64,000 bases of DNA, from the NCBI GenBank assembly GCA_036852015.1, contig JAANDG010000068.1, forward strand, positions 316,779 to 380,778, in the 5' to 3' direction. The position numbers and the translations under genes were made by a program. Within the stretch, counting starts at the first letter, position 1. Each line of letters opens with the position of its first letter. Below the pieces are notes generated by a model, which worked only from the letters and a program-made list of their open reading frames with translations, searched no databases and had not been told where the DNA came from. Source of the DNA: Pelodera strongyloides (taxonomy: Eukaryota > Nematoda > Chromadorea > Rhabditida > Rhabditidae). Below are positions 24,901 through 37,164 of the stretch, one piece after another.

Positions 24901-25886
24901 CTGACTTTCAATCATTTCATATTGGATCCGGTACTCAATAGTCAGACTGCAAATATCACAATAGTGAATTTTTTTCACGGACATTTCACTCAACACAAAA
25001 TGCTTTGCACAATTTACGTACTATGTTTAGTTACCTGGACTGCTTAGGGCGCTTTAGAAGAATACAACTTATGCAACTAACAAAACGGTCACAAACCTAG
25101 CTCATTTGCAAATTGGTGGCGCATACCGTACACACTTACCGGTTTAACTCATGTCTGACGATGATAAAACGGATTTCTTCAGCAGATATTCTAAAGAAAA
25201 AATTAAAGCGATATGGCGCGTTGTTTTGAAACGTATATCGTATATTGGTACAACTGCATTCAGGCATTATGGTTCGGTACACTAACTGACCTAACGACAC
25301 ATGCTTGAATAAACAGCATTCTAAAAGCCGAATGAATTTTCTGTTTCCAGTTTTTCTCGTCCAGTTAAAATGGAACCGGGAATTCCCTTACCTATGTATT
25401 GTGTGTACAAAAATTGATTGTAGATCTTTCGGAAGTGGTTTATTCTGGAGAACTTGTACTTCATGCAGATTTCCATCTGAAGCCATACATTGAAGGTTGA
25501 AAGAAAGCAAATATATGTTTACATACGCGTGAATCAGCAAGCCAAGCGTGAGGGCAATATACTACTAAACTAAAGACTAAAGTACCAAAGGTGCTAATTA
25601 CTTTTTCAAAAGGTGCCGCAAATTGGCCGAAAAGTGAGGCAGATTTCGCGAATTGGGGCCAGTGGGCTTTTGCAAATATCCAGTTGACATGTAATGGTAA
25701 AAGCTGCGCGGTATTTGCGTAAGTTTATCAGTATATGACTTTTTTTCTCACACGATTCAAAAGTAACGTACAGTCTTTTTTGTGCAAAAACTTGCCTGGG
25801 CGATCTTGTGTAACTGATTTACTAGGGTAGTTGACTATTTGAATAGCTCTCAAAATTAATAAGAGTGTCAGAGAAAGACGCATCAT
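21932..25886 (-). CDS. GT92 (DUF23) family glycosyltransferase
   Basis: Type II Golgi membrane glycosyltransferase; characterised nematode members add galactose to fucose on core N-glycans (family knowledge, substrate here unknown). The first exon starts ATGATG at 25886 with a signal-anchor LSLTLLLILRAIQIV. Later exons: about 25467-25370, 24955-24853, 24055-23874, 23790-23584, 23265-23138, 22975-22838, 22745-22580, 22490-22362, 22250-22200 and 22120-21932. The catalytic region reads PIYFSSDWPLLVQYFECWLA, VKFYIYVHSY, IEIIHWTDVPVP, GEIFGAINDAILRAR and then AMFDLDDFPYN, the DxD of the family, followed by FFLMKWKYSRHE. The stop follows SYMVYEK. Exon boundaries near the N-terminus are approximate: the donor after exon 1 is uncertain, and I did not check every phase. 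Family 2 TTAA elements lie in introns. Confidence 0.88.
24656..24833. mobile_element. TTAAAGCG / CCGG element, family 2
   Basis: About 178 bp between TTAA sites, ends TTAAAGCGACCGGCC and the inverted CATTTCACTTTAA; interior AAATTAGCATAAATACGT is shared with the copies at 14561 and 44279. In a GT92 intron. Confidence 0.8.
25203..25290. mobile_element. TTAAAGCG element end, truncated
   Basis: Begins TTAAAGCGATATGGCGCG then TTTTGAAACGTAT, like the left end of family 2, but no matching right end is found nearby. GT92 intron. Confidence 0.45.
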
Positions 25887-26339
25887 TGTGATACAAGCCT
25901 CACGGAATTGTTGGGCTTAATTTGGATGATGACTTTCATTCGAATTGGGGGGGGGGGTTCTTCAAACGACACTCATTGATTCCTATCTATATTTTTTGTT
26001 TGTGGAAACAACATAAAGAAAGATTGGTCACCCTAATTGCGAGCAGCGAGTGTAGGTAGTTTTGAATGGTACTGACTAAAAATTATTATATGTTAACAGT
26101 TGTCCCAATTTCCACTACTTAACACCGTGTGTGTTTGCAACGGTTCTACCATTGCCTACGATATTCTAGTTTTTATACTGCCTTTGACTTTCAAGTACAC
26201 GTTTTCAACATCGTCTTGCTGTCGAACAGGTGTGCCAACACAAAAAAGTGTGTCAGGCGAAAAAAAAACGAAAACAAAATAGGAATTGGCATAGACTTGA
26301 CTTTCAACCATATAAGATAAGAAGTCATCCATTTGTATT

Positions 26340-26494
26340 TTAAAGCGAAATGCTAGCCCGTTTGGAAAATTGCATATGATAAGCAAATCGTATGTATCCT
26401 ATGCTAATTTTGTACGATCGTACAAAATTAGCATAGGATACATACGATATGCTTTTCATATGCAAATTTTCCAGAGGCTAGCATTTCACTTTAA
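26340..26494. mobile_element. Palindromic TTAA element, family 1, copy 3 (no spacer)
   Basis: About 155 bp between TTAA sites. The two arms meet at GTACGATCGTAC with no spacer, so the whole element is a near-perfect palindrome, unlike copies 1 and 2, which have a 10-12 nt spacer. Confidence 0.85.
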
Positions 26495-26755
26495 ATTCAA
26501 GATCTAGAACACGCGTTGCCAATATTGTCAAAGTAAACTTAGCACTAAACCCAGTTCTCTGTTTATATGTATACGCCGGATCTAGTCGCTGCGACTTGTA
26601 AGAAGACTAACACATTACCAATTACAAAGTAAATGGATTTGTATTTGACGTTAATAATGTTGATGCGCTAACTATACCCATACTTTTCAGACTCCACAGG
26701 ATTTTCTTGATATATTTTGTCCATATAAACTGTTTCATAATTTGCTTTCTAATCG

Positions 26756-26777
26756 TTCTCTCTCGCTCTCCCTCCCT

Positions 26778-26862
<85 letters not shown>
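26756..26862. repeat. (CT)n simple repeat
   Basis: Over 100 nt of almost pure CT dinucleotide with a few CCCT interruptions. A complementary GA tract lies at 27043-27071, so the two could pair. Confidence 0.95.
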
Positions 26863-26865
<3 letters not shown>

Positions 26866-28050
26866 AAAGTCATTTGGATGTGATTTAGTCGCCAGCTGTG
26901 CTTCTCAATCCAACACATGTAAAGTAGAGAAGAATTGAAGGAAAAGGCCGCAGCTGGTACCAAACGGCTGCGCTTCGAATTCGTTGCACATGTTTGACAA
27001 ATTTACTGCCGCACCGCCTAAAGCCTTTTCGGTTCAGTTACAAGGAGAGAGAGAGAGAGAGAGAGAGAGAGGGGAGGGAGGAGAAACAAAGAAAGGGAAA
27101 GGGATACCGCCTTCTTCCAGATGGTAGAAAGACAAGGCCTGACTCTAAACGAACCAACGAACCTCCTGCTAACATACTGACACTTTCAAAATTCCATGGA
27201 TCTATGCTTTGTAGCTCATTTTTGTTTCCTGATACCTTCCAATGTACATGTGGAAAGATGGCGCTCGCCTTGGACATCAGTTCGTACTTATTACTTTCTA
27301 TATTATTAATTCATACAGTGTGAATGCATGCGGAACACGTCATAAACAAACCTTGTACTCATTTGAATAAAGATGCACGCTCTCAAGAAGCGTAAAAGAA
27401 ATTTAATAAAAAAATTTAATGCATATTTTCCATCAATGTGGATGTAGAATTGAGGTTCTCTGTCAAATCTTCACTTGCTTGTTTCCTGCTTTTCACCCTC
27501 ATTGTTTATTCAAAGTACTAATTCCCAGAGAGAACATCAAAACATCTGTCTTTGTATAGTTGACAGAAAGACTTTGACATAAGCTATTTGAATTCGCTCA
27601 TAGACTTTGTGCACGGTGAAAAGCTTTGAATATTCCCGCTCTTTCTACCTGTCGCTCTCTATTGTCTCATTCTCTCTCTATCTCCATTCACTCTCTCTCT
27701 CTACCTGCCGTCAGCGTTGTATTTAAATGTTTCTGCCACTTCTCAGCTTCTATATTTGTTTATAGTATCCAATTTTACCTAGTATGCAATCCCAGACAAT
27801 GCTCATAAACTAACCTGTTCCTCTCTGGCTTAAATTGTCAAACGGTCAAGCCCACGTAAAAACTTATTTAGTTGTAGTATCGCGATGGAGCGCCGAAAAC
27901 AGGTTGCACACCGGAGCAGCATATCGGAAACAAGCAAATCTGCAAAATGCTACCCTTCTTTTGCTCTTGTTTTAGTTACCAAGCAAGGCACGGACGCCGT
28001 TACGCTCACCATCAGCAAAATATTCCCATGCACTTGGTGCCAAATCGTTT

Positions 28051-28092
<42 letters not shown>

Positions 28093-28299
28093 CTCTCTTT
28101 TCGATTTCTTTGTTTCAGTCTATATTCCTTCACTCTTTTCTTTCTCTAAACGCCCGTGTGTCTCTCTCAAAGTCTCCCTTTTATATGTAAGTAAGTCAAC
28201 AACGAATTCACATTCACAGTGTCCACTGCACCACCACTCCATAAGCGGCAGCAATCTTTTTTATAGTCTGATAAGAAATTTCATACCTTACAATGAACT

Positions 28300-28470
28300 A
28301 CCGTACCCGTACCGTACCCCACTAAATGAATTTCGTACCCGTACCGTACCCCACTAAATGAATTTCGTACCCGTACCGTACCCCACTAAATGAATTTCGT
28401 ACCCGTACCGTACCCCACTAAATGAATTTCGTACCCGTACCGTACCCCCACTAAATGTATTTCTGTGGTC
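28300..28470. repeat. 32-bp minisatellite
   Basis: About five tandem units of 32 bp containing CGTACCCGTACCGTACCCCA followed by CTAAATGAATTT; the last unit differs by an extra C and a base change. The inner GTACCGTACC is itself a short repeat. Confidence 0.95.
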
Positions 28471-29099
28471 TAGTTGTCTAACACCTCGATTTGGGGTTTG
28501 CTCTTACGGAATGCCGTTTTTACAGTAATCCCGCTCTTTCTGCATAAGGCAATTTAGAAAAAAAATAGTATTTTCCCCGCGGGTTCACCCTTTAGCTTAA
28601 TGTTATGTTTTGTTATGGTTTATGGTTGTGCCATGGTCTTACATAATATAATTATTCGTGTTCGATTCGATATTTAACTAACTTTCCATCGCACCTGTTC
28701 ACCTTTTACTATCCACCTGGTGTGGTCAGGTGCACAAATTTCTTATTAATAAATGAGAAATACACACCGGCTACGTCTGATTCTTTCCTATTAGATAGAG
28801 AAGAAAAAGTTAACCGAATCCGTATAGATGTTGCGAACAAAGTCTACCTCGCATCAACACACAGAAACAATACATTTTGTGATGTTTGTTCTAATTCTGT
28901 CCATCATGAGTACAGCAGACTTTAGAAAAGCAAAGTTTCTATATTTGCACAATGAACGGTAACCTCTGGAACTCTTTTTTCTTAATATTTTTTCGCTTTT
29001 CACCGGTTTAACAATTCACTGTGTTCGTCGACGTGTTATTTCAGTTCTGTCTTTGAGAGCAATAAATATAATAAATAATGCTTCTATTTCAGATATAAA

Positions 29100-30048
29100 A
29101 TGTCTTCTTCGCACTACAGTCGGCTTCCGATAAAGAAGCGAATACTTCATTGTAAAAACAGAATTCGCAATGAAGAAGAACTTTCCCAAGCGGAAGATAC
29201 TGTAGATGAGGCTCAACCGTCGACTAGTGGAAAGAAGGATACTGTAGAGGAAACAAAGAGTGAGGGGTACGGTAATCAAGTTGTATTTAATTATTGATTT
29301 ATTGATCGGGCCTAACAGTACGATTAACACGTGTCGAGACTTTTGTATGTAAACAGAGTCCGTACCGTAGATCACAGGACACAAAAACGAACATAGAAAA
29401 TTTTCAAAAGATTATAAATTTAGGTTGGAACCGGCAAAACTGGACAATAACCAACTGCTCACTCAATTATTACTGCTAAACCAACTGTCGTAAGTTTGTC
29501 TTTATGTACAGTATCCCCAAATTTTTCGTTTCTTCTACTTCTACGGTGTTTATTCGCTGTTGCAAACGTGTGGCTTAGTTCATTCTATCAATTGATACTT
29601 TTGTATCGCACAATCAATTTGTTCACGTCTCCCATTATTTCTGATTACCTTATTTCTCTTCAGGAATCCGATGGGAGTTCTTGTCTTGTCATTACTTACT
29701 GGAATACCCCTTCAGCCAATCCCGGTAAGACATCTCGCGGGAAAGATAAAAGCTCTGTGTGGGCAGCTAAAGCGCCAATAGGGCGCCAAACATGCGCGAG
29801 TAAGTTAATTTAATTAATTCAATATTCAGATCGCGGTTCCAATAGCTATGCCTTCCATGCCGATTCTTGAAAATGAAAAGGTGCGACCGCCAGCTTCAGA
29901 ATCCCTTCCTTCGCCTATCTCACAAGAGACAGAAAAAGGAGTTTCCGAGACTTCTTCGGTTACTTGCAGATTAGAAAGGAGGAACTCAAAGAAGAGACAA
30001 ACTGCACAACAGACACTCGAAGATAGGAGGTTGGAATTGGTTAAATAA
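29100..30048 (+). CDS. Unknown 170-residue protein with PIPI/VPI motif
   Basis: I do not recognise the family. Four exons join in phase: 29100-29266, 29424-29489, 29664-29724 and 29830-30048. The start lies 7 nt after TATTTCAG, a likely trans-splice site. The N-terminus is basic (LPIKKRILHCKNRIR), followed by an acidic Ser/Thr-rich stretch. The middle has a Leu/Asn/Gln helix (NNQLLTQLLLLNQL), then hydrophobic TGIPLQPIPIAVPIAMPSMP. The C-terminus is charged, with RLERRNSKKRQ. There is no signal peptide. The PIPI-type motif resembles the end of the opposite-strand gene at 31332, and a bHLH gene follows 312 bp downstream in the same direction. Probably nuclear from its composition; this is inference. 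Confidence 0.65.
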
Positions 30049-30360
30049 AAGTTTTTATCAATTATATCAAAGTTGCAGTTAGGAAATAATCTGCTAATAT
30101 GAGAAGCTCACTGATGAAACGTAGGAGGCACTATGTTCGCTAGCCTTTCGCGAAAGAGTTTGCAGTGCTTGTGCACTCGCGAGAACCTTGCGAGAGATTG
30201 GCAACGACTGGGCGAGGTGCGCGCCGAGATGTGGGGCGTCTGGCTTCTTCACCGCGCCTCTAGAGTTTTGCGTTCATCCTTTGTCATTTGAGTGCTCGAT
30301 AAGCACTCTCCCTCACGTACACGTTGTAAAATTATCGCATTACTCAGGATTCATAGAAAA

Positions 30361-30915
30361 ATGTCCAGTTTCAGAATCGAAGCAAACCTACGTGAACGGC
30401 ACCGCGTACAGGCAATTGGGGAACAATATGAAATACTTCGAAAGCAATTGCCCGTCACGGATCCCCGACTTTCAAAGGTAGGTTGAAAGCGGCGAAAAAT
30501 AAGATGTAGATAGAAATGAGTTTGCTTACTTTTAATTACGATTCTCGCTTTATTTTTTTGGGCACTTCTCCGACGCCAAGACCCAGGAACTTATTTTATT
30601 GTTAGAATTCTTATTCTATTCTCGCTTCACTTCCCCTTTTCTGATCCGTTGCTACATAATTACAATGTTTATTATTTTATATTTCAGGTTTCCGTGCTTC
30701 GTATCGCTTGTAAGTACATTGAATATCTGGACTCTCTACTCGGAAACGACTTCACAAAAGATAAAAGTGCTCCAGACTACCGTATATGCAAGGAAAAATT
30801 CCATGAGACATTGGAGAAAGAGGCGGTTAGAGAGCCTAGACGACGGAAAAGTGAGACCACGAGCGAGGAGACGCCAGAGATAAAATTAATAAAAGAAGAA
30901 GAAAACGAGGAATGA
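30361..30915 (+). CDS. Small basic helix-loop-helix transcription factor
   Basis: DNA-binding dimer-forming regulator. Two exons, 30361-30477 and 30688-30915, give 114 residues. The bHLH domain takes the first half: basic region and helix 1 RIEANLRERHRVQAIGEQYE with ILRKQLP, loop VTDPRLSK, then helix 2 VSVLRIACKYIEYLDSLLG. The NxRER core of class II (tissue-type) bHLH proteins is present. The intron falls exactly between loop and helix 2. The C-terminal tail is highly charged (RRRKSETTSEE and a poly-Glu end). The start follows ACTCAG by 13 nt, consistent with trans-splicing. It looks closest to the NHLH/TAL-like group, but I cannot assign an orthologue. Confidence 0.88.
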
Positions 30916-31331
30916 TTAGTGGAGAAGTTTTTCACACAAATTTTTCTCTTTTTGTAATATATAAATATGTAATGGCTTGTGGTACACCATAGACATAGCA
31001 CTGTAACTTGCGCGCGAAGCGCTCGTAACTCACAAGCATACGTTCGTAGAGTACTAAACTAAACTCCTAGCCTTCCCCCCGTTTATATTCCGATCTCGGT
31101 GTACGTCTCGGGTTTACAACGAAAACTATATCAGATTCTTACGTACATGTCTTTTTTTGTAATATATACATTGTTACTTTGTAATGGTATGTTATTTCTT
31201 TCCTTTATTTATTTTGTGAAGTGTTATAGTTATACAGTGTTTTCTACCATTCAATGTATTTTGTTCAACAATCACACTAGAGATAAAATATTTATTTTTA
31301 AATGTCTCAAATCAAGAATGCCGAATGCTTC

Positions 31332-32080
31332 TCACGGGCCAGTCTCTGACAATTTTGCCGGAATTGGTACAATAAAGGGTATTGGAATCGGTAAAATAAA
31401 TGGTAGTGTCCTACTCCTTCCTACTTTATACCGCAAAAACTGCTCCATCATCTCATCTATTTGGGCGTCAGATTCTGTACATTGGGTATTCATTTTATTT
31501 CTGACAGAATTAGGGACTAAAGGCTTGCTCGATTCAGAAAACACAGGAAAAAAACAGTTTTCTAATTCTGAATCCACGGAAACAACATCAATATCTTCTA
31601 GGATTTCAGCCGGGGGAGATTTTGGGGTTTCAAAGGAGGTACCCGGGAGACAACAATGAAGCACTGAGCTGGGATAGGATACTGTGGGAAGTAGCGGGAG
31701 AGTGAATTGCATGGGTAGGTAGGGGAATGGGAATGTATTGCATTGGGGGGCTGGGAATTGTCTGGGAAGAGGTAAGGGAACAGTAGCCGCCGGGAGGGAC
31801 ACAGGAGACGTCCTGCGCAGTGGGAGAACTGGAGGAGCGGAAGTCACTGAAATGAATGTTAAACAGATCCATAGAACTAATTATACGGTCTGTCAAAAAT
31901 TCATTCTCGCTTAGCAGTGCCTAATATGGATTGCTTACGTCACTAGTTGTATATCATTAATTCAAAACTGCACCTGCATTTGACAGTTTCTGTATCTCTG
32001 CAACTGCACCATCTTGGTCGGCACGCTCTTTATTTCCGTCTCCCTTGGTTATCCGGCCTGCACGGAGCTCGTCCCAGTAT
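31332..32080 (-). CDS. Unknown Pro-rich protein, C-terminal exons
   Basis: Two exons join in phase: 32080-31974, encoding YWDELRAGRITKGDGNKER and onwards, and 31846-31332, about 171 residues ending at TGA. The last exon is Pro/Leu-rich at first (PLPLPRQFPAPQ), has an acidic centre (EILEDIDVVSVDSELEN), and ends ILPIPIPFIVPIPAKLSETG. Possible upstream exons lie at 32300-32280 (LSQSLGK) and 32458-32375, but the phases do not settle it. No start found. The YWDELRAGRITKGD segment and the PIPIP run faintly recall SOBP-type nuclear proteins, which I offer only as a guess. It ends tail to tail with the bHLH gene, 416 bp apart. Confidence 0.6.
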
Positions 32081-32460
32081 CTGAACGAACGTTATTATTA
32101 ATTTGTGGTTGGGTACCATCAGTTGAATAGAATAGGTAGAAATCTTCCAGCTTATTACGGCTCCCGGTAAGACAGAATGTAAACCAAATGTTTATGTCAA
32201 CGTTTCATCTTTCGGCATCTTTCGGCATCAGGACAAAGGAATAAATACCTCATACTTGGGAATTTTCCTTTATCACTTCAATGGTAAACTTTCCCAGCGA
32301 TTGGGATAGCCCTACGAAATTATGATAATAAATGAGGAGTCTACGGAATACCAAACTCAAGGGAATATCAACCTCTTATTCAATTTATGTGATGGATGTG
32401 GCCTCGGATGTGCAGCTCGTCGACGTCGTGTACGAATTGGATTAGAGTGCGGATTCTAAA

Positions 32461-33875
32461 GAAAACTTAGATACAATATTATTCAGACAAAACCTGTTAT
32501 GTGTTACTGTAGGCTAATAATTAGATATAGTCTATTCGTCCGAATACTCAGTTTCTTCAGCCAATGTTGATGAGTCTTTCTTGACGGACTAATTCGGATT
32601 TTGAGGAAATAGCTATCAAAAGTAGCATAGATACCACAAAATGTAATCCACCTTTGCCTGTATTGGTCGTAGACTTGTCATCAAATCCATCTTACTTTAA
32701 TATTAGAAGTTACAACTGTTAGCCTGAAACTAGCGCAAATTAGTGCTGAAATATTCTCTGAAATTAGTATTAGACATATCATATGCTGCATGAACTGAAA
32801 TAATAGTGCGAACCGTAAATATATACTACAGTAATGTGATTGAGAGTAGCATGATATAATATATAATATTACAACAATCCTGCTACAGTATGCTAGAATG
32901 GGCACACTACGGTAGGTAGAGGTGTGCAAACTGTGAAATTTTTTCCCGCTCAAAGGCGCGTAGAATTAGCAGAGCAAAAAGAAAAACGAAGAATCTTTGG
33001 CAAAGATATCACTTTAACACGACAAAACGTTCTAAAGTTTCAGCATTTGTGAGCTTTTGAGAGTATTCGATTACACACAACAACGGCCCGTCCATACAGA
33101 AGAACATACACAAAAGTTGAGACTAATAGGGTGAAAGAAATCCCGATTGTGAGCTTGATGAGATTTACGACGTAACTTACGTACGCTACTGGAGTAATTG
33201 TTATAATCTCAAGTTTATGCAACCCAGTCTTTCCACAGTAGGAGAAAAAAACAAGAACAAAAAGCTGAAAGGTTTCAAATAATTTACAAATTAATTCGTA
33301 TTTTAAAGGATGACTTTGTTTTTACCTAATTTCTCGGCAAGACTTTCGTATTCTTGTCACTGTCTACATTTCCACTTCATTAGGCATGACTTCATTATGT
33401 ATGTCATTTTACAATTTACTTCCAATACCAATAGGCAATCCCACTTGTCTTGTTTTATTTTCACTAAAATTGTGCTTCAGTACCCTATTTTTAAACTCGA
33501 TATGACAAAATATCAAAGATTGCGTACAAACAATGATGGAAGTTATGATTATGATATTAGTTCAAGGAAAACTGGTCAGTCTACTCATGCAACTTTGCGG
33601 TTATGCCATAAAATGAAGCACTAAAAATGTCTAAAAAGAGGCGCGCGTCACTTTTGCGTGTCCGCCAGAAGTAGACACAATTCCGCACACTGTTCATTTT
33701 TTCGAAGAGAGCGCAAAATGTGTGCCACAAAGTGTGCCAGATATGCGCGAACTCAATTGAACACCCTTTTCCCACGGTGCAATATTGAAGCATAAGTATT
33801 GTAGTAAATCTTGGAGTTCAAATGATTTTTTCACAACTTTAACCAAAAATAAACTATTTATTTCCAGACAGACAT
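32461..33875. other. Interval without recognised gene
   Basis: AT-rich, no exon I can support on either strand. May contain the start of the minus-strand gene at 31332 and the 5' flank of the sulfotransferase. Confidence 0.45.
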
Positions 33876-36800
33876 ATGGTGATGCGGTTGTTTATAATCA
33901 TTATTCTGTTAATTATCGCTGTGAGGATGTTGTCCAATGTAGAGCCGGAAGAAATTGCTAATAATGAAGAAAATAAAACGAAACCAACGAAGGATGCCTG
34001 CGGACGTTTGCTGGATAATATTTGGAAGTTTGAAGATGCACACATCAGATTAACTGAAAAAGAAGTCGCTTATCGGTAGAGCATCGTTTGTTTTTATCAA
34101 ATTTAGGTTATCAGATTATTGGTAGAATTCGAATGAAGCTGCATTTTGACTTTTGAAAGAAATGAATTTATTTATATATTTGTTTCTGTTGTTCAACAAC
34201 AATATGAAATGTAAAAATAGTCTCCGTTCATGTATATCTTGTTCTCCACACATTTTCTTTAGGCTTGTTGCGAAAGATTTAATTCATCATCGACACTGAC
34301 AGGAATTGAACCCTCGTTGTATGGGCGCGAGGCAAAGTGTTTGTCACAGCGCCATAAGGCCTTCACTGCACCGCTTGTAGAGTGCCTTTTGACTTTAGGA
34401 CCAAACAACTTGAAGGAATTTCAAAAGAGCCTACCAATGATAAGCAAACTATTGGATCTACTGCATACCAAGAAGTTATTTCTAACAGCTCCGAGGTATT
34501 TCAGTTTGCGATATTGGTTTCATATTCACTTATTTTTTTAAGTTGATCGTTTATTAATGCAACAAAATGACTCCCATATACTTTATACAAAACGTTGGGA
34601 TCCGTGGCATTTAATATGCAAACAAATTGGTATAATTTAGGTACTCCCTATAGTGGACTACTCCGCAACGAATATCTGTGAAAGTGATACAGATAATTGC
34701 GTTTTACATAGACCGCGTTTCGAAGGACGTGTTGTGGTTTGTTATCTAACCTTGGTCGTTTTTTATCTTGCTCATTGACAGGATTGACCTTATCTTGAGA
34801 AGATAGAGTTTCGAATAAGGTCCAAGGTTTTATTCAAATGTAGAAAGAAAATCAGAATTTGTAGAGCGAATGGCATCGTCCTCGTGCATGCTTGGCTCTC
34901 TTTTATGTGTGCGGCGGTGCAAACATTTTAGAGCACCTCAAACACACCTGAAAGTTTATATAATGTACAAACTATTGCGTATTGAGACATGGATAGCGAG
35001 CAATGGTCGAAGTATTAATTACTAAATGTGGTGCGACCACGAACATATTTTGAGCGTCTTTGGTGCAGGCACCGCAGAAGAACAGAACCGAGATGGTGTT
35101 GAACGAATGATTTGTTCATTTTCAGGTTTCACCCAAGCGTAAACTGGCGGCATGTTTGGTCGAGAAAAGTATGAGTACTGTAAGTAGATTTTAAATGTTC
35201 TCCACTAGTTCAAATGATTAATGTCAAGTCTGAAACCTAACTGAATAAGGATATTATAGTTTATTTAGGTGATGCGCGGTTTATTCTGTTATTTATACCG
35301 CGCGAGGGACTTCATTGCACAGAACCGTACCTTTGCCACGGAGCTTTTGACAACAAGGTATGAGTTTGAAGTTTGAAGTTCGCTAGCTGTAAGGACTAAC
35401 TATTTTACTAGGTACTATTAAGAATCAACTAAAATTCGTTCATGATGGTGATATTACACTACAATCAAATCACGTAATCTTTGGATTTTCATTTTTTTAA
35501 AATTCAGAATGTGTGCCAATCAGAACGAAGCTCCCTCCCTTGAACTCTTGAACCAAGCAATCTTGGACCATGGAGACAACATTAGTGACTGGACTTTCTT
35601 ATTCATCGCCAGAGATCCGGTTGATCGTTTTCTCAGTGGATTCGTACATATTTGTGTAAAGTCAGTTACCCTAGTGGTACATTTTTAATGCTATCTTTAT
35701 AAATATGGTACATGGAGTAAATGGATACTGTATGTAGCGTGCAATGAGCAAAAGTGCGTCATGCACACAAAATGCCCAAAATGCATTGCTTTCAGCAAAT
35801 CATTCAAATGTTTCGGTTGTCGAACTAATATGACGTGTGCATTGGAAAGACTGCACGCGAAAATTATGGAGAAGAGGAATGTAAAAGTAATTTCGCGCTC
35901 CGAAATCCCCGTCGACGAGGCGCACTTTTATCCACAGAGCTGGTAAGTGATCGACATCGAATTCCTATTTTATGAAGTTATGAGACACAGAGATAACTTA
36001 TGCATTAGGCTTATCCACATGGAACTCCTAGCTTACTCTTATAGGCCAAATAAGGAAGCAGACGTGGAATTTATTCAATATGCACAGAGGATCCCATAAT
36101 AAATTCATAAATACATGTGCCGTCACTTATTTAATAAACCCATTTAGGTACTGTGATATCATCAATTCTTCTCATACAATCGACTTTCTTCACTACACGA
36201 ACAAGACTTCAATAATACCAAAGCTACTTGGAATTCTCAAGGAGAGCGGGGTAGGGAGGGCCATACTCACCACTTAATTCCCCGAATGGGAAACACGTTT
36301 CCCCCTGCGCCTACGACTCCACGTTTTGGAATGTTATTTTTTTTTAAGTTTTCCACAATTTACTTGCACAGGATATCCGGAATTTCAGAAATATTACCGT
36401 GAAAACCGCATTTCTTTACACCTAGAACTCGCAGATTTATCCCCTGGCAAACTGTTCGGCCATGTCCCCATCTCTTCTTATATTTCCACTTGTTCTGAAA
36501 CCTTGAGTCTGGGTTACTTATGAAACAAATCGCTTTAGGTATCCGATGAACAGCTTTTGTACATTAGAAATTCACTCGGAACACAATTCACACATCATTC
36601 GACAAGCAATTCGACGATTAGAAGGTAAGATTCAATTGGACTACTATGCTAACAATAAGGGCGCTATCAGAATAAATAAAAACAAGGCTTCTCAGTGAGT
36701 TCCACTACATTACATCGACGAAACTTGGCTGGTGCGCGGCTATACCCTGGCGCAAAGTGTCGCGCCGCAACTCCTGGCAACAGTCTGGCGAAAATTGGGC

Positions 36801-37164
36801 GAAGGCGCGGCATAATGTGGGTGTCCGGCCTGGCGAAAGCTGGGCACGGAAAGATGTTCGCCATGGGAATATGTCGAACTGCGTTTTCTTAGCGTGTCGA
36901 AAACCAGTCACAACCCTCGCGGCGCACCGTTAGCGTTGTTTTTTTATGGGTGTGTCCCCTCGTGATCAAGACACATTGTATAAAAATTCATCGAAACCTT
37001 TTTTTCTTCCTCCCAATTATACATTATGAACCAACACTTAATTTAGATACCTGGAGGCAAGGCTCCGTCGTAGTCCGTATCTCCTTCAACTTCTAGTCAA
37101 AACTTTCTTCGTCGACTACCAAATGAGCGGATTTCCTACTCCCGAAATAAATTTAATCGAATAA
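33876..37164 (+). CDS. Carbohydrate sulfotransferase, nematode-expanded family
   Basis: Golgi type II membrane enzyme moving sulfate from PAPS to a glycan; acceptor unknown. Ten exons join in phase to 397 residues: 33876-34075, 34399-34495, 34642-34737, 35126-35179, 35269-35357, 35508-35653, 35738-35942, 36148-36250, 36539-36624 and 37047-37164. A signal anchor lies at residues 3-18 (LFIIIILLIIAV). The PAPS 5'-phosphosulfate loop is in PKRKLAACLVEKSMST, and the 3'-phosphate site in FLFIARDPVDRFLSGFVH, both typical of the CHST (Sulfotransfer_2) fold. The cysteine cluster CPKC, CFGC and MTC, the WYCDIINSSHTIDFLHYTNK segment and the C-terminal SPYLLQLLVKTFFVDYQMSG agree with nematode members. 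The start follows TTTCCAG. The exon 6 donor (35653 or 35655) was chosen by phase. A fragment of a palindromic element lies in an intron (36355-36469). Confidence 0.88.
36355..36469. mobile_element. Fragment of family 4 element
   Basis: Matches one arm of the element at 52256-52700 from TTACTTGCACAGGATATCCG to GGCAAACTGTTCGGCCA; the other arm and both ends are absent. In a sulfotransferase intron. Confidence 0.75.

Larger units (their letters stand above)
25887..29099. other. Gene-poor interval rich in simple repeats
   Basis: About 3.2 kb without a recognisable exon. It contains a run of G at 25947, a family 1 element (26340-26494), CT/GA tracts (26756-26862, 27043-27071, 28055-28089), a 32-bp minisatellite (about 28300-28470) and the 5' flank of the 29100 gene. 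Open frames here are low-complexity and not convincing. Confidence 0.5.

Noticed and set aside
27885..28357. Plus-strand frames with Ser/Leu runs
   Set aside because: They are translations of CT repeats and the 32-bp minisatellite.
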